Shown: in pieces, positions 1 to 8,845 of the stretch
Layout: every line of letters starts with the position of its first letter
Numbering within the stretch: the first letter of the stretch is position 1
Origin: Gammaproteobacteria bacterium
Lineage (GTDB): Bacteria > Pseudomonadota > Gammaproteobacteria > Arenicellales > JAOTYS01
Length of the DNA: 11,633 bases
NCBI GenBank assembly: GCA_029861795.1
Contig: JAOTYS010000110.1
Location: 1 to 11,633 of the forward strand
Direction: 5' to 3'
Position numbers and translations under genes: made by a program
The notes under the pieces: model-generated
What the model was told of the DNA's origin: nothing
The model's database searches: none
Seen by the model: only the letters and a program-made list of their open reading frames with translations

Positions 1-2557
1 GCATTTGTCCATGGGCAATTTCGATCGTGGCTTCCGGGACTAGTTTTCGTAGATCGGCTGCTATTCGGTCGATGGTTTTGACATCGTTGTGCAGGAAATA
101 GACTTGCCCTCCTCTATGGATCTCCCTAAGACAGGCTTCTCGTATCAATCCGTTGTTCCACTGGCGAACGAAAGTTTTGATCGATAGACGCTCGGGAGGG
201 GGAGTGGCGATAATGGAGATAGAGCGTAGTCCGGCCATCGCCATGTTCAATGTTCGGGGGATAGGGGTCGCTGTGAGAGTGAGGATGTCTACCTCATTCC
301 TAAGTCGTTTTATCTTTTCTTTTTGACGTACACCAAAACGATGTTCTTCATCGAGGATCAGCAGTCCGAGCTTGTTGAAGTTCACATCGGGTTGCAGTAG
401 CCGATGGGTACCGATAACAATTTCTATGTTGCCCTGCTCAAGATCGTCAAGAAGCATTTCGGTTTCCTTCTTCGTGCGGAACCGGGATAGTAGCTCTACG
501 CGGGTATCTAGCCCGGCAAATCGGTCGCGGAAGTTTTGAAAATGTTGTTGGGCCAATAGTGTGGTCGGTACCAGCACTGCAACTTGCTTACCTGCTTTTA
601 CCGCGAGGAACGATGCGCGTAAGGCGACTTCTGTTTTACCGAAACCCACGTCTCCGCACACCAATCTGTCCATGGGTTTAGAAGAGGTTAGATCGTTGAT
701 TACATCTTCAATAACTTGGGATTGATCTGGGGTCTCTTCGAACGGAAATTCGGCGGCGAAGACGGTATAGGCCTCATGAGGCATAGCAAAGGCATGGCCT
801 TGGCGGCCACGACGCATTGCCTCGATTTCTAATAACTCTGCAGCTACATCGTAGGCTTTTTCTTGGGCGCGTTTTTTCTCTCGTGACCAAGCGTCACTAC
901 CGAGCTTATGAAGAGGGGCATGTTCCGGGCTGCCACCGATATACCGGCTGATTAAGTGCAATGATAGGACTGGGATGTAAAGTTTATCCCCACCTTGATA
1001 CTCCAATGCCAGGAATTCGGTTTCTTGGCCGTTGATTCCAAGCACTCGAAGACCAAGGTAACGGCCTACACCATGCTCCTCGTGTACTACGGGATCACCG
1101 ATCTTGAGTTCGGCCAGGGAATGGATGATGCTTTCCGCATCCCGGATTTTGCTACGACGTCGGTAGCGTTGGAACACCTTGTCTCCATACAATTGGGATT
1201 CTGTGATGACGGCCACCTTGGGATCTTGAAGGACAAGCCCACGGTCAAGCTCTGAGGTGGTAATGCCAAGCTTCGTACCCGTCTGATCCAGAAAGCTTTC
1301 CCATGACGAAAGTGTGGTCGGCTTTAGCCCATGTTCCTGGAGAACCCCTAACATCACTTCCTGGCGTCCGGGGGTCTCAGCCACAAGCAATATTCGTCCG
1401 GTAAACTCGTCTAGGTACTGTAGAAATGTCTGGTAGGGTGAGTCACTTTTGGTATCCACGGGTAATTCGACAGGGGGGGCGGTACCAAAGGTTACAGATG
1501 TATCGCTGCGCTCTGTATCTCTCGCTCGGATATCGATGCGTCGGAAGCTGTCCAGCGCGCTCATAACCTGTTCTGTGGTCATGAAAAGTGCGTCAGGTCT
1601 AAGCGCTGGACGGTCCGGGTCTAGCCTGGCCAGCTCGAATCTATCCTGTACTTCGTTTCCGAACTTGTGGGAAACGTCGGTTACGTCGTCGAGGAGCACG
1701 CACAACGACGAAGGTGGGACATAATCGAAGAAAGTCGCGGTTTTTTCGAAAAAAAGTGGGAAGTAAAACTCCACCCCAGCAGGGGTGATACCGTTACTGA
1801 CGTCGACGTAGACTGAATACTTTTGTGGATCGCCTTCGAATTTGTTACGAAAAGACTGGCGGAAGCGTTTGATTCCGTCCGGCGTCATCGGAAATTCGCG
1901 AGCCGGAAGGAGATTGATCTCTTGTTCCTGATCTTGTGAGCGCTGGGTGTCGGGATCGAAGTAGCGTATAGAATCGATTTGGTCGTCGAACAAATCTACG
2001 CGAAATGGACGTGAACTTCCCATAGGAAAGATGTCCACTAGTCCTCCACGGACGGCAAATTCACCGGGTGCCATGACTTGGCTGACATGTTGATAGGCGG
2101 TTTGTTGCAGCCGACTCCGTAACTCTGCGATATCAAGCCTGTCGCCGATTTTCAGAACAAAGCTATGTGCGAACACATATTCTTTAGGGGGAAGTCGCTG
2201 CATGAGGTTTGACACGGCAATAACGATGATCCCTCGTTGCAAACTTGGCGCAAGACTTAGTGTTCGTAGTCTCTGAGAGCAAATATCCTGGTGGGGAGAA
2301 AAGACATCGTAAGGCAGGCACTCCCAGTCTGGAAATGACAAGATTGGGTCGGTAAGTTGCTTGTCAAAGAAGCATATTTCACTTTCTAATCGTTGCGCTT
2401 GACGTGCATCGCTAGTAACTATGATCAATGGACCCCGATTGGCTTGGGCAGCCCGGGTGATTGCGAGCGCCCGACTGCTGCCATAAAGTTGACTCCATAT
2501 GAGACGAGACTCCCGATAGTTCGGAATGACGGGAGCTAACGGGGATACAAATTCCAT
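1..2557 (-). CDS. mfd: Transcription-repair coupling factor Mfd (partial, C-terminus beyond window)
   Basis: Mfd is a DNA translocase that removes RNA polymerase stalled at lesions and recruits UvrA for nucleotide excision repair. About 852 codons are present and stay in one open frame from the ATG at 2557 to the window edge. The N-terminal ~230 residues show the UvrB-like region (MEFVSPLAPVIPNYRESRL, later FPDWECLPYDVFSPHQ and PGEFAVRGGLVDIFP). A CarD-like RNA-polymerase-interacting domain lies at about residues 486-540 (DPVVHEEHGVGRYLGL). The superfamily 2 motor follows, with Walker A GDVGFGKTEVA at about 633-643, DEEHRFGVRQKEKIK near 735, and TATPIPRTLNMAM after it. The visible end, LVPEATIEIAHGQM, falls in the second RecA-like domain. 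The family is about 1,150 residues long, so the TRG motif and the C-terminal autoinhibitory domain lie outside. The gene is divergent from ispD. Identification is secure. Confidence 0.97.
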   Translation of the reverse strand, partial: MEFVSPLAPVIPNYRESRLIWSQLYGSSRALAITRAAQANRGPLIIVTSDARQAQRLESEICFFDKQLTDPILSFPDWECLPYDVFSPHQDICSQRLRTLSLAPSLQRGIIVIAVSNLMQRLPPKEYVFAHSFVLKIGDRLDIAELRSRLQQTAYQHVSQVMAPGEFAVRGGLVDIFPMGSSRPFRVDLFDDQIDSIRYFDPDTQRSQDQEQEINLLPAREFPMTPDGIKRFRQSFRNKFEGDPQKYSVYVDVSNGITPAGVEFYFPLFFEKTATFFDYVPPSSLCVLLDDVTDVSHKFGNEVQDRFELARLDPDRPALRPDALFMTTEQVMSALDSFRRIDIRARDTERSDTSVTFGTAPPVELPVDTKSDSPYQTFLQYLDEFTGRILLVAETPGRQEVMLGVLQEHGLKPTTLSSWESFLDQTGTKLGITTSELDRGLVLQDPKVAVITESQLYGDKVFQRYRRRSKIRDAESIIHSLAELKIGDPVVHEEHGVGRYLGLRVLGINGQETEFLALEYQGGDKLYIPVLSLHLISRYIGGSPEHAPLHKLGSDAWSREKKRAQEKAYDVAAELLEIEAMRRGRQGHAFAMPHEAYTVFAAEFPFEETPDQSQVIEDVINDLTSSKPMDRLVCGDVGFGKTEVALRASFLAVKAGKQVAVLVPTTLLAQQHFQNFRDRFAGLDTRVELLSRFRTKKETEMLLDDLEQGNIEIVIGTHRLLQPDVNFNKLGLLILDEEHRFGVRQKEKIKRLRNEVDILTLTATPIPRTLNMAMAGLRSISIIATPPPERLSIKTFVRQWNNGLIREACLREIHRGGQVYFLHNDVKTIDRIAADLRKLVPEATIEIAHGQM

Positions 2558-2595
2558 GGCATAACAATGGTTCGTCTGGTTAATGCAGGGCGCGA

Positions 2596-2625
2596 ATTGT
2601 AGCGTTGACCCGGGCGTACTCGCAA
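2596..2625 (-). promoter_or_regulatory. Candidate sigma70 promoter for mfd
   Basis: On the reverse strand there is TTGCGA (2625-2620), an 18-base spacer, and TACAAT (2601-2596). The -10 box matches the consensus at five of six positions and the -35 box at four of six. Transcription would start near 2589 and give a leader of about 30 bases before the mfd ATG. The call rests only on consensus match and position. I found no equally good promoter for ispD in the same gap. Confidence 0.45.
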
Positions 2626-2724
2626 AGACATGCTTGGAACATCTCTACGGACCTGTCAGACCATCGGGGTTATCAATGCAATGCAGCGTTCTTCTTCAAT
2701 TAGCTGAGTAGCTTATTTTTCGAG

Positions 2725-3435
2725 ATGTCTGGTTCCAGAATATGGGCTGTTGTGCCAGCGGCAGGCGAGGGCAGGCGGATGCAAGCTGATAGACCAAAGC
2801 AATACCTGCCCTTGCTTGGAAAACCTATTCTCGTGCGCACAGTAGAGCGTCTGTGCAACCATCCACAGATTTGCGGTGTTGTTGTCTGCGTGAGCCCAGG
2901 GGATCGTTACTGGGATCAGGTTAGACCGAACCTTCCGCGGCTGCGAGATACGGTGATCGGTGGGTCGCAGCGCATGCACTCCGTTTGCAACGGGCTCAAG
3001 AGTCTAGAGTCGGATGCACTGGCGGAAGATTGGGTGATGGTACATGATGGCGTGCGCCCGTGCTTGCGCGATACAGATATCGACGCCCTGATCAGTGCCA
3101 TCGATGATATGTCGGTAGTGGGGGCGGTACTCGGATTGCCCATCACCGATACTGTCAAGCAAACCAATGGTAGTGGCAAAGTGGTTGAAACCGTGCCGCG
3201 GGAATCACTTTGGCGCGCTCAGACACCTCAAATGTTCCGCTTAAGCGCACTGCGCGAGGCATTGGAGCAAGCGTTGGCGTCGGACTTCAAAGCCACTGAC
3301 GAATCCGCCGCGATGGAGCGTGTGGGGAAGTGTCCGATAATGATTGTAGGACATGGGGACAATATCAAGATTACAACTGAGCAAGACTTGCGTCTCGCGG
3401 AGCTTTATCTACAGCAACAAATGGACGAGGGTTAG
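2725..3435 (+). CDS. ispD: 2-C-methyl-D-erythritol 4-phosphate cytidylyltransferase IspD
   Basis: IspD couples MEP to CTP, giving CDP-methylerythritol and pyrophosphate, in the cytosolic MEP pathway to isopentenyl diphosphate. The 236-residue length is normal for the family. The N-terminal nucleotide-binding signature PAAGEGRRMQADRPKQYLPL is at residues 11-30, with the basic residues R17/R18 and K25 in the expected places. Further family motifs are HDGVRPC, DTVKQT, ETVPRESLWRAQTPQMFR, TDESAAMERVG and, near the end, NIKITTEQDLRLAE. The ATG start gives the normal N-terminus, but the Shine-Dalgarno site is weak (CGAG touching the start). The stop codon TAG is followed at once by the ispF ATG, so the two genes are almost certainly cotranscribed and translationally coupled. 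The ftsB gene that often precedes ispD is not here; the upstream neighbour is divergent mfd. Confidence 0.97.
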   Translation: MSGSRIWAVVPAAGEGRRMQADRPKQYLPLLGKPILVRTVERLCNHPQICGVVVCVSPGDRYWDQVRPNLPRLRDTVIGGSQRMHSVCNGLKSLESDALAEDWVMVHDGVRPCLRDTDIDALISAIDDMSVVGAVLGLPITDTVKQTNGSGKVVETVPRESLWRAQTPQMFRLSALREALEQALASDFKATDESAAMERVGKCPIMIVGHGDNIKITTEQDLRLAELYLQQQMDEG

Positions 3436-3915
3436 ATGCGTATCGGGCACGGCTATGACGTTCATCCTTTCGCAGAAGGGCGTAAGTTAATCATTGGTGG
3501 GGTGGCCATTCCTGGTGATGTTGGTCTTGGTGGCCACTCGGATGCTGACGTGCTTGTCCATGCGGTTTGCGATGCGTGTTTGGGTGCAGCCGGGCTCGGC
3601 GATATTGGTCGCCATTTCCCAGATTCTGACTCTCGGCTTAAGGATGTGGATAGCCGCATATTGTTGCGCCAGGTGCAAGCTCAACTGTCCCAGAGGTTAC
3701 TGCGCCTAGAAAATCTAGATAGCACCATTGTCGCGCAGCGACCTCGTTTGTCTAATTACTTGGAGGGGATGTGCGCCAATTTGGCGGACGATCTGAACGT
3801 GGAACGAACGAGGGTTAACGTGAAGGCGACTACCACCGATCATCTGGGTTTTATCGGCAGATGCGAAGGCATTGCCGCCCATGCGGTAGTGATCTTGACG
3901 GACATTCCAGTTTAG
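3436..3915 (+). CDS. ispF: 2-C-methyl-D-erythritol 2,4-cyclodiphosphate synthase IspF
   Basis: IspF cyclises CDP-methylerythritol 2-phosphate to MEcPP with release of CMP, a later MEP-pathway step; the family works as a homotrimer with zinc at each active site. The 159-residue protein is full length. The zinc ligands D8, H10 and H42 are present (GYDVHPF at 6-12 and the helix after GGHSDADVL at 32-40). The loop residues H34, S35, D36 and D56 are present, as are LENLDSTIVAQRPRL (91-105) and KATTTDHLGFIGR (130-142). Position 135 is Asp where E. coli has Glu, and GRCEG replaces the more usual GRGEG; both look mild. There is no gap after ispD. The gene ends convergently 25 bases from the Smr-protein stop codon. 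Confidence 0.97.
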   Translation: MRIGHGYDVHPFAEGRKLIIGGVAIPGDVGLGGHSDADVLVHAVCDACLGAAGLGDIGRHFPDSDSRLKDVDSRILLRQVQAQLSQRLLRLENLDSTIVAQRPRLSNYLEGMCANLADDLNVERTRVNVKATTTDHLGFIGRCEGIAAHAVVILTDIPV

Positions 3916-3919
3916 TTTC

Positions 3920-3935
3920 GTCGCTAAGCGGCGAC
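3920..3935. terminator. Small hairpin between convergent ispF and smr genes, possible terminator
   Basis: GTCGC (3920-3924) pairs with GCGAC (3931-3935), and a T-G wobble can extend the stem to six pairs around an AAGC loop. It sits between two convergent stop codons, where a shared terminator is expected. On the forward strand it is followed by a gapped T-rich stretch (CTTATCTTTT) rather than an immediate T-run, and on the reverse strand by no T-run. It is therefore a weak candidate. Confidence 0.3.
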
Positions 3936-3940
3936 AAGGC

Positions 3941-4507
3941 TTATCTTTTGGTTGAGCTACTAGTTGGTTTCTTGAGCAACACATAGACTGCACCGGTACC
4001 ACCATCTATTTGCCGGGCAGAACAGTATGCGAGAATTTCTTGTCGCTGGCGTAGCCACCGATCGGTCTTTGATTTCAGTACCGGCTGTTTGCCCGGGGAG
4101 CGCAGTCCTTTGCCGTGTATTACGCGTACGCAGCGCAGGCCATTATTTTGAGAGCTTCGCAAAAATTGAATAAGCGCCTCCCGGGCTTCTGGTACCGTGC
4201 GCCCATGAAGATCCAGTTCGGCCTGTATTTTGTAATCGCCTCGACGCAGCCGGCGCAGTACTGTTTTCTGAACGCCTGATTGGGCGAAGATTAATTCGTC
4301 GCCGGTTTCAATTTCGATAAGGTCTACAGCGTCATCGAGCAGCTCATTGATTACTCGGCGTTCATCCGCTCGGGATTGCTCTGGCAATGGTTTCGGTCGA
4401 GACCGGTGGGGCATAATCCGGTCTTGCTGCAGTGGTGTGGTGCCTGCGACGGTTCGCCTAAAGAGCTGATCGTCTGATTCCGTGTCTTTGTCTTCTTTTG
4501 ACGACAT
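3941..4507 (-). CDS. Smr/MutS2-family domain protein, probable endonuclease
   Basis: This 188-residue protein has a short charged N-terminal part, including DQLFRRTVAGTTPLQQDRI (13-31) as in the small gammaproteobacterial Smr proteins SmrA/SmrB, followed by a C-terminal Smr domain. Smr signatures are ELDLHGRT at 97-104, with D99-L100-H101 as the nuclease-associated motif, VRVIHGKG at 127-134 and GGTGAVYVLL at 169-178. In E. coli, SmrB with its DLH motif cuts mRNA at collided ribosomes. Its DLHG and N-terminal motif recall SmrB, while RRLRRGDYK, HGKG and the GGTGAVYV end recall SmrA, so no symbol is assigned. Substrate and biological role here are inferred. The start has an AAGG Shine-Dalgarno site about five bases upstream. 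It lies 69 bases downstream of trxB on the same strand and may share its transcript. Confidence 0.88.
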   Translation of the reverse strand: MSSKEDKDTESDDQLFRRTVAGTTPLQQDRIMPHRSRPKPLPEQSRADERRVINELLDDAVDLIEIETGDELIFAQSGVQKTVLRRLRRGDYKIQAELDLHGRTVPEAREALIQFLRSSQNNGLRCVRVIHGKGLRSPGKQPVLKSKTDRWLRQRQEILAYCSARQIDGGTGAVYVLLKKPTSSSTKR

Positions 4508-4576
4508 TGCCTTGAGCGCTCCATAAATTTTTGTTATTACGACCTTTCGATTCTGAATAATTGGGTCAACGTCACT

Positions 4577-5626
<1,050 letters not shown>

Positions 5627-5631
<5 letters not shown>

Positions 5632-5655
5632 ACGACATCAACCTGAACGGGGCAA
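5627..5655 (-). promoter_or_regulatory. Weak candidate promoter toward trxB
   Basis: On the reverse strand TTGCCC (5655-5650) and TACCAT (5632-5627) are separated by 17 bases and each matches consensus at four of six positions. Transcription would begin near 5620, about 80 bases before the trxB start. Other AT-rich hexamers nearby could serve instead. Confidence 0.28.
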
Positions 5656-5672
5656 AACCACCTCCCTTTGAG

Positions 5673-5692
5673 TTGGATTAACGCCAATCCAA
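5673..5692. repeat. Inverted repeat TTGGATT-N6-AATCCAA
   Basis: Seven-base arms (5673-5679 and 5686-5692) are perfect reverse complements around AACGCC. No T-run follows, so it is not a typical terminator. It could be a dimeric repressor or activator site, or a leader hairpin if transcription toward ftsK starts upstream. The sequence shows the symmetry; the function is inference. Confidence 0.5.
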
Positions 5693-5786
5693 AGAGCTGG
5701 TGCCCTGAGCTGGGGTGGGCAGGTGTCATCACGCTAGAATGCAGATTGAACCACCGGCGACCGAGTACAGTGCTAACACTCTGTCG

Positions 5787-5801
5787 CGGATATCATATCC
5801 G
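5787..5801. repeat. 15-base palindrome CGGATAT-C-ATATCCG
   Basis: Seven-base arms form a perfect inverted repeat around a single central C. The palindrome lies about 100 bases before the ftsK start. The hexamer CGCGGA occurs at its left edge (5785-5790 region) and again just after it (TTCGCGGA). A compact odd-length palindrome suits a dimeric DNA-binding protein better than an RNA hairpin, since a single-base loop cannot form. I do not recognise a specific regulator. Confidence 0.5.
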
Positions 5802-5898
5802 TTCGCGGAAACTTGATCACCACTACACACCCCCGTTCGCCGTTACCGCGACGCAGACGGGGTAAACCGCATCTCACATACCATTGGAGTAGCTGCTG

Positions 5899-8181
5899 TT
5901 GACACAGGCTCGCAAAAAGAAACCGATTAGATCAGGTCTCACTCCCCGATTAGTGGTGCTGATTCAGGAGACGGCGCTATTCGTGTTTGGAGCAGTGGCA
6001 TTTTACATGCTCTTGTCTTTACTCACTTACTCGCCTCAAGATCCGGGTTGGTCGCACACGGGAAACCCGGCACAAATTGCGAATCTCGGAGGACGATTTG
6101 GTGCGTGGTTCGCAGATTTATCACTGCACGGTTTTGGTTACATGGCCTATTTGTTTCCAATGCTGGTGGCATTCACGGGATGGCGGATGTACCAGGACCG
6201 ACACACGCCGGAGCTACGAACGCTGCAGCAGCGAATAGTCGGGTCGATTGGTTTTTTGTTGACCCTCATTGGTGGTTGCGGATTAGAGAATATCCATTTT
6301 GCCGGTGCCACTGCAGCTGTTCCGTTCGGGTCAGGGGGCGTGTTGGGTGATCTGATTAACCAGTCTCTGGTTCCCACGTTTGGCTATGTTGGCGCTACAG
6401 TATTTCTGCTAATTCTATTTATCAGTGGCATAACGGGTTATACCGGTATTTCTTGGCTACACCTCATGGATGTAACCGGTAAGTGGGGTTTTGAGATCTT
6501 TTATAGATTGCGCAGCGCCTTTAACGCAACAACGGAACGGATCGTGGCATTTCGGGCCCGTAAGGCACGTCACGGAAGCGTCTCTGATCTACGTAAGCGA
6601 CTGGAGCGAAGTCGTCCTCCGCGAATTGAACCTAAGATTACCCCGCTGGACGACAGTGGACGCTTGGAACGTGAGAAGCAATCCAGTCTATTCGAGTTGC
6701 CAGTGTCGGGACCCGTGCCACCATTGTCGCTGCTGGATTCGGCATACGATAAACAGGGCGGTTATTCTGCTGAAGCACTTGAAGCGATGTCCCGGTTGGT
6801 AGAGAAGAAATTGAGTGATTTTAATGTGGATGTCGAAGTGATTGAAGTGCATCCAGGGCCTGTAATTACTCGCTTTGAGGTTGAGCCCGCCCCAGGCGTT
6901 AAATCTAGCCAGATTACTTCGTTGTCCCGTGATTTAGCCCGCGCATTGTCGGTAGTAAGTGTTCGGGTTGTAGATAACATTCCGGGAAAGACCGTCATAG
7001 GGTTGGAAGTGCCGAACGAGACCAGGGAGACCGTAGCTTTGGTGGAGGGACTCTCCTCTCAAGCATACGAGAATGCCAATACACCACTTGCGTTGATGTT
7101 GGGCAAGGATATAGCCGGACAACCCGTGATCGCTGACTTGTGCAGGATGCCGCACCTGCTGATTGCTGGCACCACTGGATCGGGAAAATCTGTGTGTATC
7201 AATGCGTTGATATTGAGCATGGTCTATAAGTCCACACCCGAGCACGTGCGGCTAATCATGATCGATCCAAAGTTGTTGGAGTTGTCAGTGTATGAAGGGA
7301 TACCCCACTTGCTCTCGCCAGTGGTCACTGACATGAACAAGGCAGCCAACGCACTGCGTTGGTGTATTGCCGAGATGGAACGGCGCTATCGATTGATGGC
7401 AGCCCTTGGAGTGCGCAACATCTCTGGATACAACCGTAAGGTTGAGGCCGCCTTGGATGATAGCCGACCTCTACTAGATCCCCTGGCTGGGTCCGACGAG
7501 GAGCCCGCGGAGCTGACGACGTTTCCTTACATTGTGGTGATCATCGATGAGCTTGCTGACTTGATGATGGTGGTGGGCAAACGGGTCGAGGAACTCATTA
7601 CCAGGATCGCGCAGCGTGCAAGAGCTGCCGGCATTCACTTGATTTTAGCAACACAACGTCCGTCGGTGGACGTGATCACTGGATTGATCAAGGCAAATGT
7701 TCCGTCGCGTATTGCCTTTCAGGTGTCCTCCAGGGTGGATTCTCGCACGGTGCTGGATCAAATGGGGGCTGAACAGTTGTTGGGCCACGGAGACATGTTG
7801 TTCCTACCGCCCGGAACTTCGATGCCTATACGGGTACACGGATCCTATGTCTCGGATCAGGAAGTGCATCGTGTGGCCGACTCCTTAAAGCAAAGTGGTC
7901 AACCAGTCTACGATGACAGAGTCACCGAGGAGCGCAGTGACGGGACGGATGATGATGCATCGGGGGAAGGCGCTGGCGGTGAAGGGGATCCGCTGTACGA
8001 TAAGGCGCTGCGCCTGGTTACTGAGACCCAACGGGCCTCGATCTCTGCAGTGCAGCGTCAATTCCGCGTAGGGTATAACCGCGCTGCACGAATGATAGAA
8101 GCAATGGAGCAATCGGGTGTGGTGGGGCCTGTGCAGTCCAACGGGAAGCGCGAAGTGCTGGCCCCACCTCCGCCGGATTAG
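5899..8181 (+). CDS. ftsK: DNA translocase FtsK
   Basis: FtsK anchors at the division septum, pumps chromosomal DNA toward the dif site and activates XerCD recombination. This copy is 760 residues, close to pseudomonad FtsK and much shorter than the 1,329-residue E. coli protein because the linker is short (about residues 205-285). The N-terminus is basic (RKKK), followed by about four membrane segments near 24-44, 78-94, 113-129 and 160-182, with the family motif SPQDPGWSHTG at 45-55. The motor has Walker A GTTGSGKS at 424-431, Walker B IVVIIDELADLMMV with D550-E551, and ILATQRPSVDVITGLIKANVPSRI-type motor residues after it. The C-terminal winged-helix gamma domain (about 697-760) contains FRVGYNRAARMIEAMEQSGVV and would read KOPS sites. 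The start is TTG: an in-frame TAG lies at 5890-5892, GGAG sits nine bases upstream, and the next ATG would cut into membrane segment 1. Confidence 0.97.
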   Translation: MTQARKKKPIRSGLTPRLVVLIQETALFVFGAVAFYMLLSLLTYSPQDPGWSHTGNPAQIANLGGRFGAWFADLSLHGFGYMAYLFPMLVAFTGWRMYQDRHTPELRTLQQRIVGSIGFLLTLIGGCGLENIHFAGATAAVPFGSGGVLGDLINQSLVPTFGYVGATVFLLILFISGITGYTGISWLHLMDVTGKWGFEIFYRLRSAFNATTERIVAFRARKARHGSVSDLRKRLERSRPPRIEPKITPLDDSGRLEREKQSSLFELPVSGPVPPLSLLDSAYDKQGGYSAEALEAMSRLVEKKLSDFNVDVEVIEVHPGPVITRFEVEPAPGVKSSQITSLSRDLARALSVVSVRVVDNIPGKTVIGLEVPNETRETVALVEGLSSQAYENANTPLALMLGKDIAGQPVIADLCRMPHLLIAGTTGSGKSVCINALILSMVYKSTPEHVRLIMIDPKLLELSVYEGIPHLLSPVVTDMNKAANALRWCIAEMERRYRLMAALGVRNISGYNRKVEAALDDSRPLLDPLAGSDEEPAELTTFPYIVVIIDELADLMMVVGKRVEELITRIAQRARAAGIHLILATQRPSVDVITGLIKANVPSRIAFQVSSRVDSRTVLDQMGAEQLLGHGDMLFLPPGTSMPIRVHGSYVSDQEVHRVADSLKQSGQPVYDDRVTEERSDGTDDDASGEGAGGEGDPLYDKALRLVTETQRASISAVQRQFRVGYNRAARMIEAMEQSGVVGPVQSNGKREVLAPPPPD

Positions 8182-8191
8182 GGTCTGACCA

Positions 8192-8818
8192 GTGAATGTG
8201 AAAAGAATACACGTCGCGTTGGTATTGTTGGTATTCTTTAATTGCGTTCTCGGCGCTTCTGGACCAGAGAGTCTTGCACGGTTCTTTAATAATGTTGCCA
8301 CCTTTAGGGCTGATTTTGAACAAGTTGTGTTGGATGAGAATCTAGATGAGATCGAGCAGAGCAGGGGTGAGATGTGGCTTTCGCGGCCGGGAAAGTTTCG
8401 CTGGGATTATGCCTCCCCTCTGGAGCAGCAGATCGTCAGTGATGGCAAACAGGTCTGGGTTTACGATGTGGATCTCGCTCAGGCGTCTAGGCGTCGTCTT
8501 GCCGACGCGATCGGTACTACCCCAGCCACCTTGATTGCTGGTTTGGGCAATCTGGAGAGCAGTTTTTATGTGCGCGATCTAGGACAACAAGGGACCTTGT
8601 TTTGGGTCGCATTGACGCCTAAAGATGCCAACGAAGGATATGAAGATATTCGCGTTGGTTTTGAAGATGATCAGCTGCGACTCCTGGAATTTGTGGACGG
8701 TCTGGGGCAGATGACGCGTATTACCTTGAGTGCAGTGCAAGAGAACCCTGACATCGAGGATAAGAAGTTCGAGTTCGCGCCACCTCCCGACGTGGACGTT
8801 TTTGACGAAAGCGAATGA
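8192..8818 (+). CDS. lolA: Outer-membrane lipoprotein carrier protein LolA
   Basis: LolA is the periplasmic chaperone that takes lipoproteins from the LolCDE transporter and hands them to LolB at the outer membrane. The 208-residue precursor has a signal peptide (MNVKRI, hydrophobic core VALVLLVFFNCVLG, likely cleavage around residues 21-23). The mature part shows LolA-type motifs: FRADFEQVVLDE, SRGEMWLSRPGKFRWDY, DGKQVWVYDVDL, and FEFAPPPDVDVFDE at the end. The start is GTG at 8192; a second in-frame GTG at 8198 would shorten the protein by two residues and cannot be excluded, as both have a weak ribosome site. It begins 10 bases after the ftsK stop, so it is probably in the same operon. The cysteine in the signal peptide is not in a lipobox. 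Confidence 0.95.
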   Translation: MNVKRIHVALVLLVFFNCVLGASGPESLARFFNNVATFRADFEQVVLDENLDEIEQSRGEMWLSRPGKFRWDYASPLEQQIVSDGKQVWVYDVDLAQASRRRLADAIGTTPATLIAGLGNLESSFYVRDLGQQGTLFWVALTPKDANEGYEDIRVGFEDDQLRLLEFVDGLGQMTRITLSAVQENPDIEDKKFEFAPPPDVDVFDESE

Positions 8819-8845
8819 CCATCCTGGGTTCTTGACTCTATCAAA

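Noticed and set aside
1449..1724. 91-codon forward ORF inside mfd
   Set aside because: Ser-rich translation antisense to the continuous mfd frame; no motif.
2605..2633. Forward promoter for ispD beginning with TTGACC at 2605
   Set aside because: With a 17-base spacer the -10 position reads ACATGC, which has no match to the consensus.
5668..5865. 65-codon forward ORF in the trxB/ftsK gap
   Set aside because: TTG start with no clear ribosome site, no recognisable motif, and unusual composition; it also runs over both inverted repeats.
8192..8260. Lipoprotein signal in LolA (cysteine at residue 17)
   Set aside because: The residues before the Cys (Phe-Phe-Asn) do not fit a lipobox; LolA is a soluble periplasmic protein and the signal peptide looks like a type I site.
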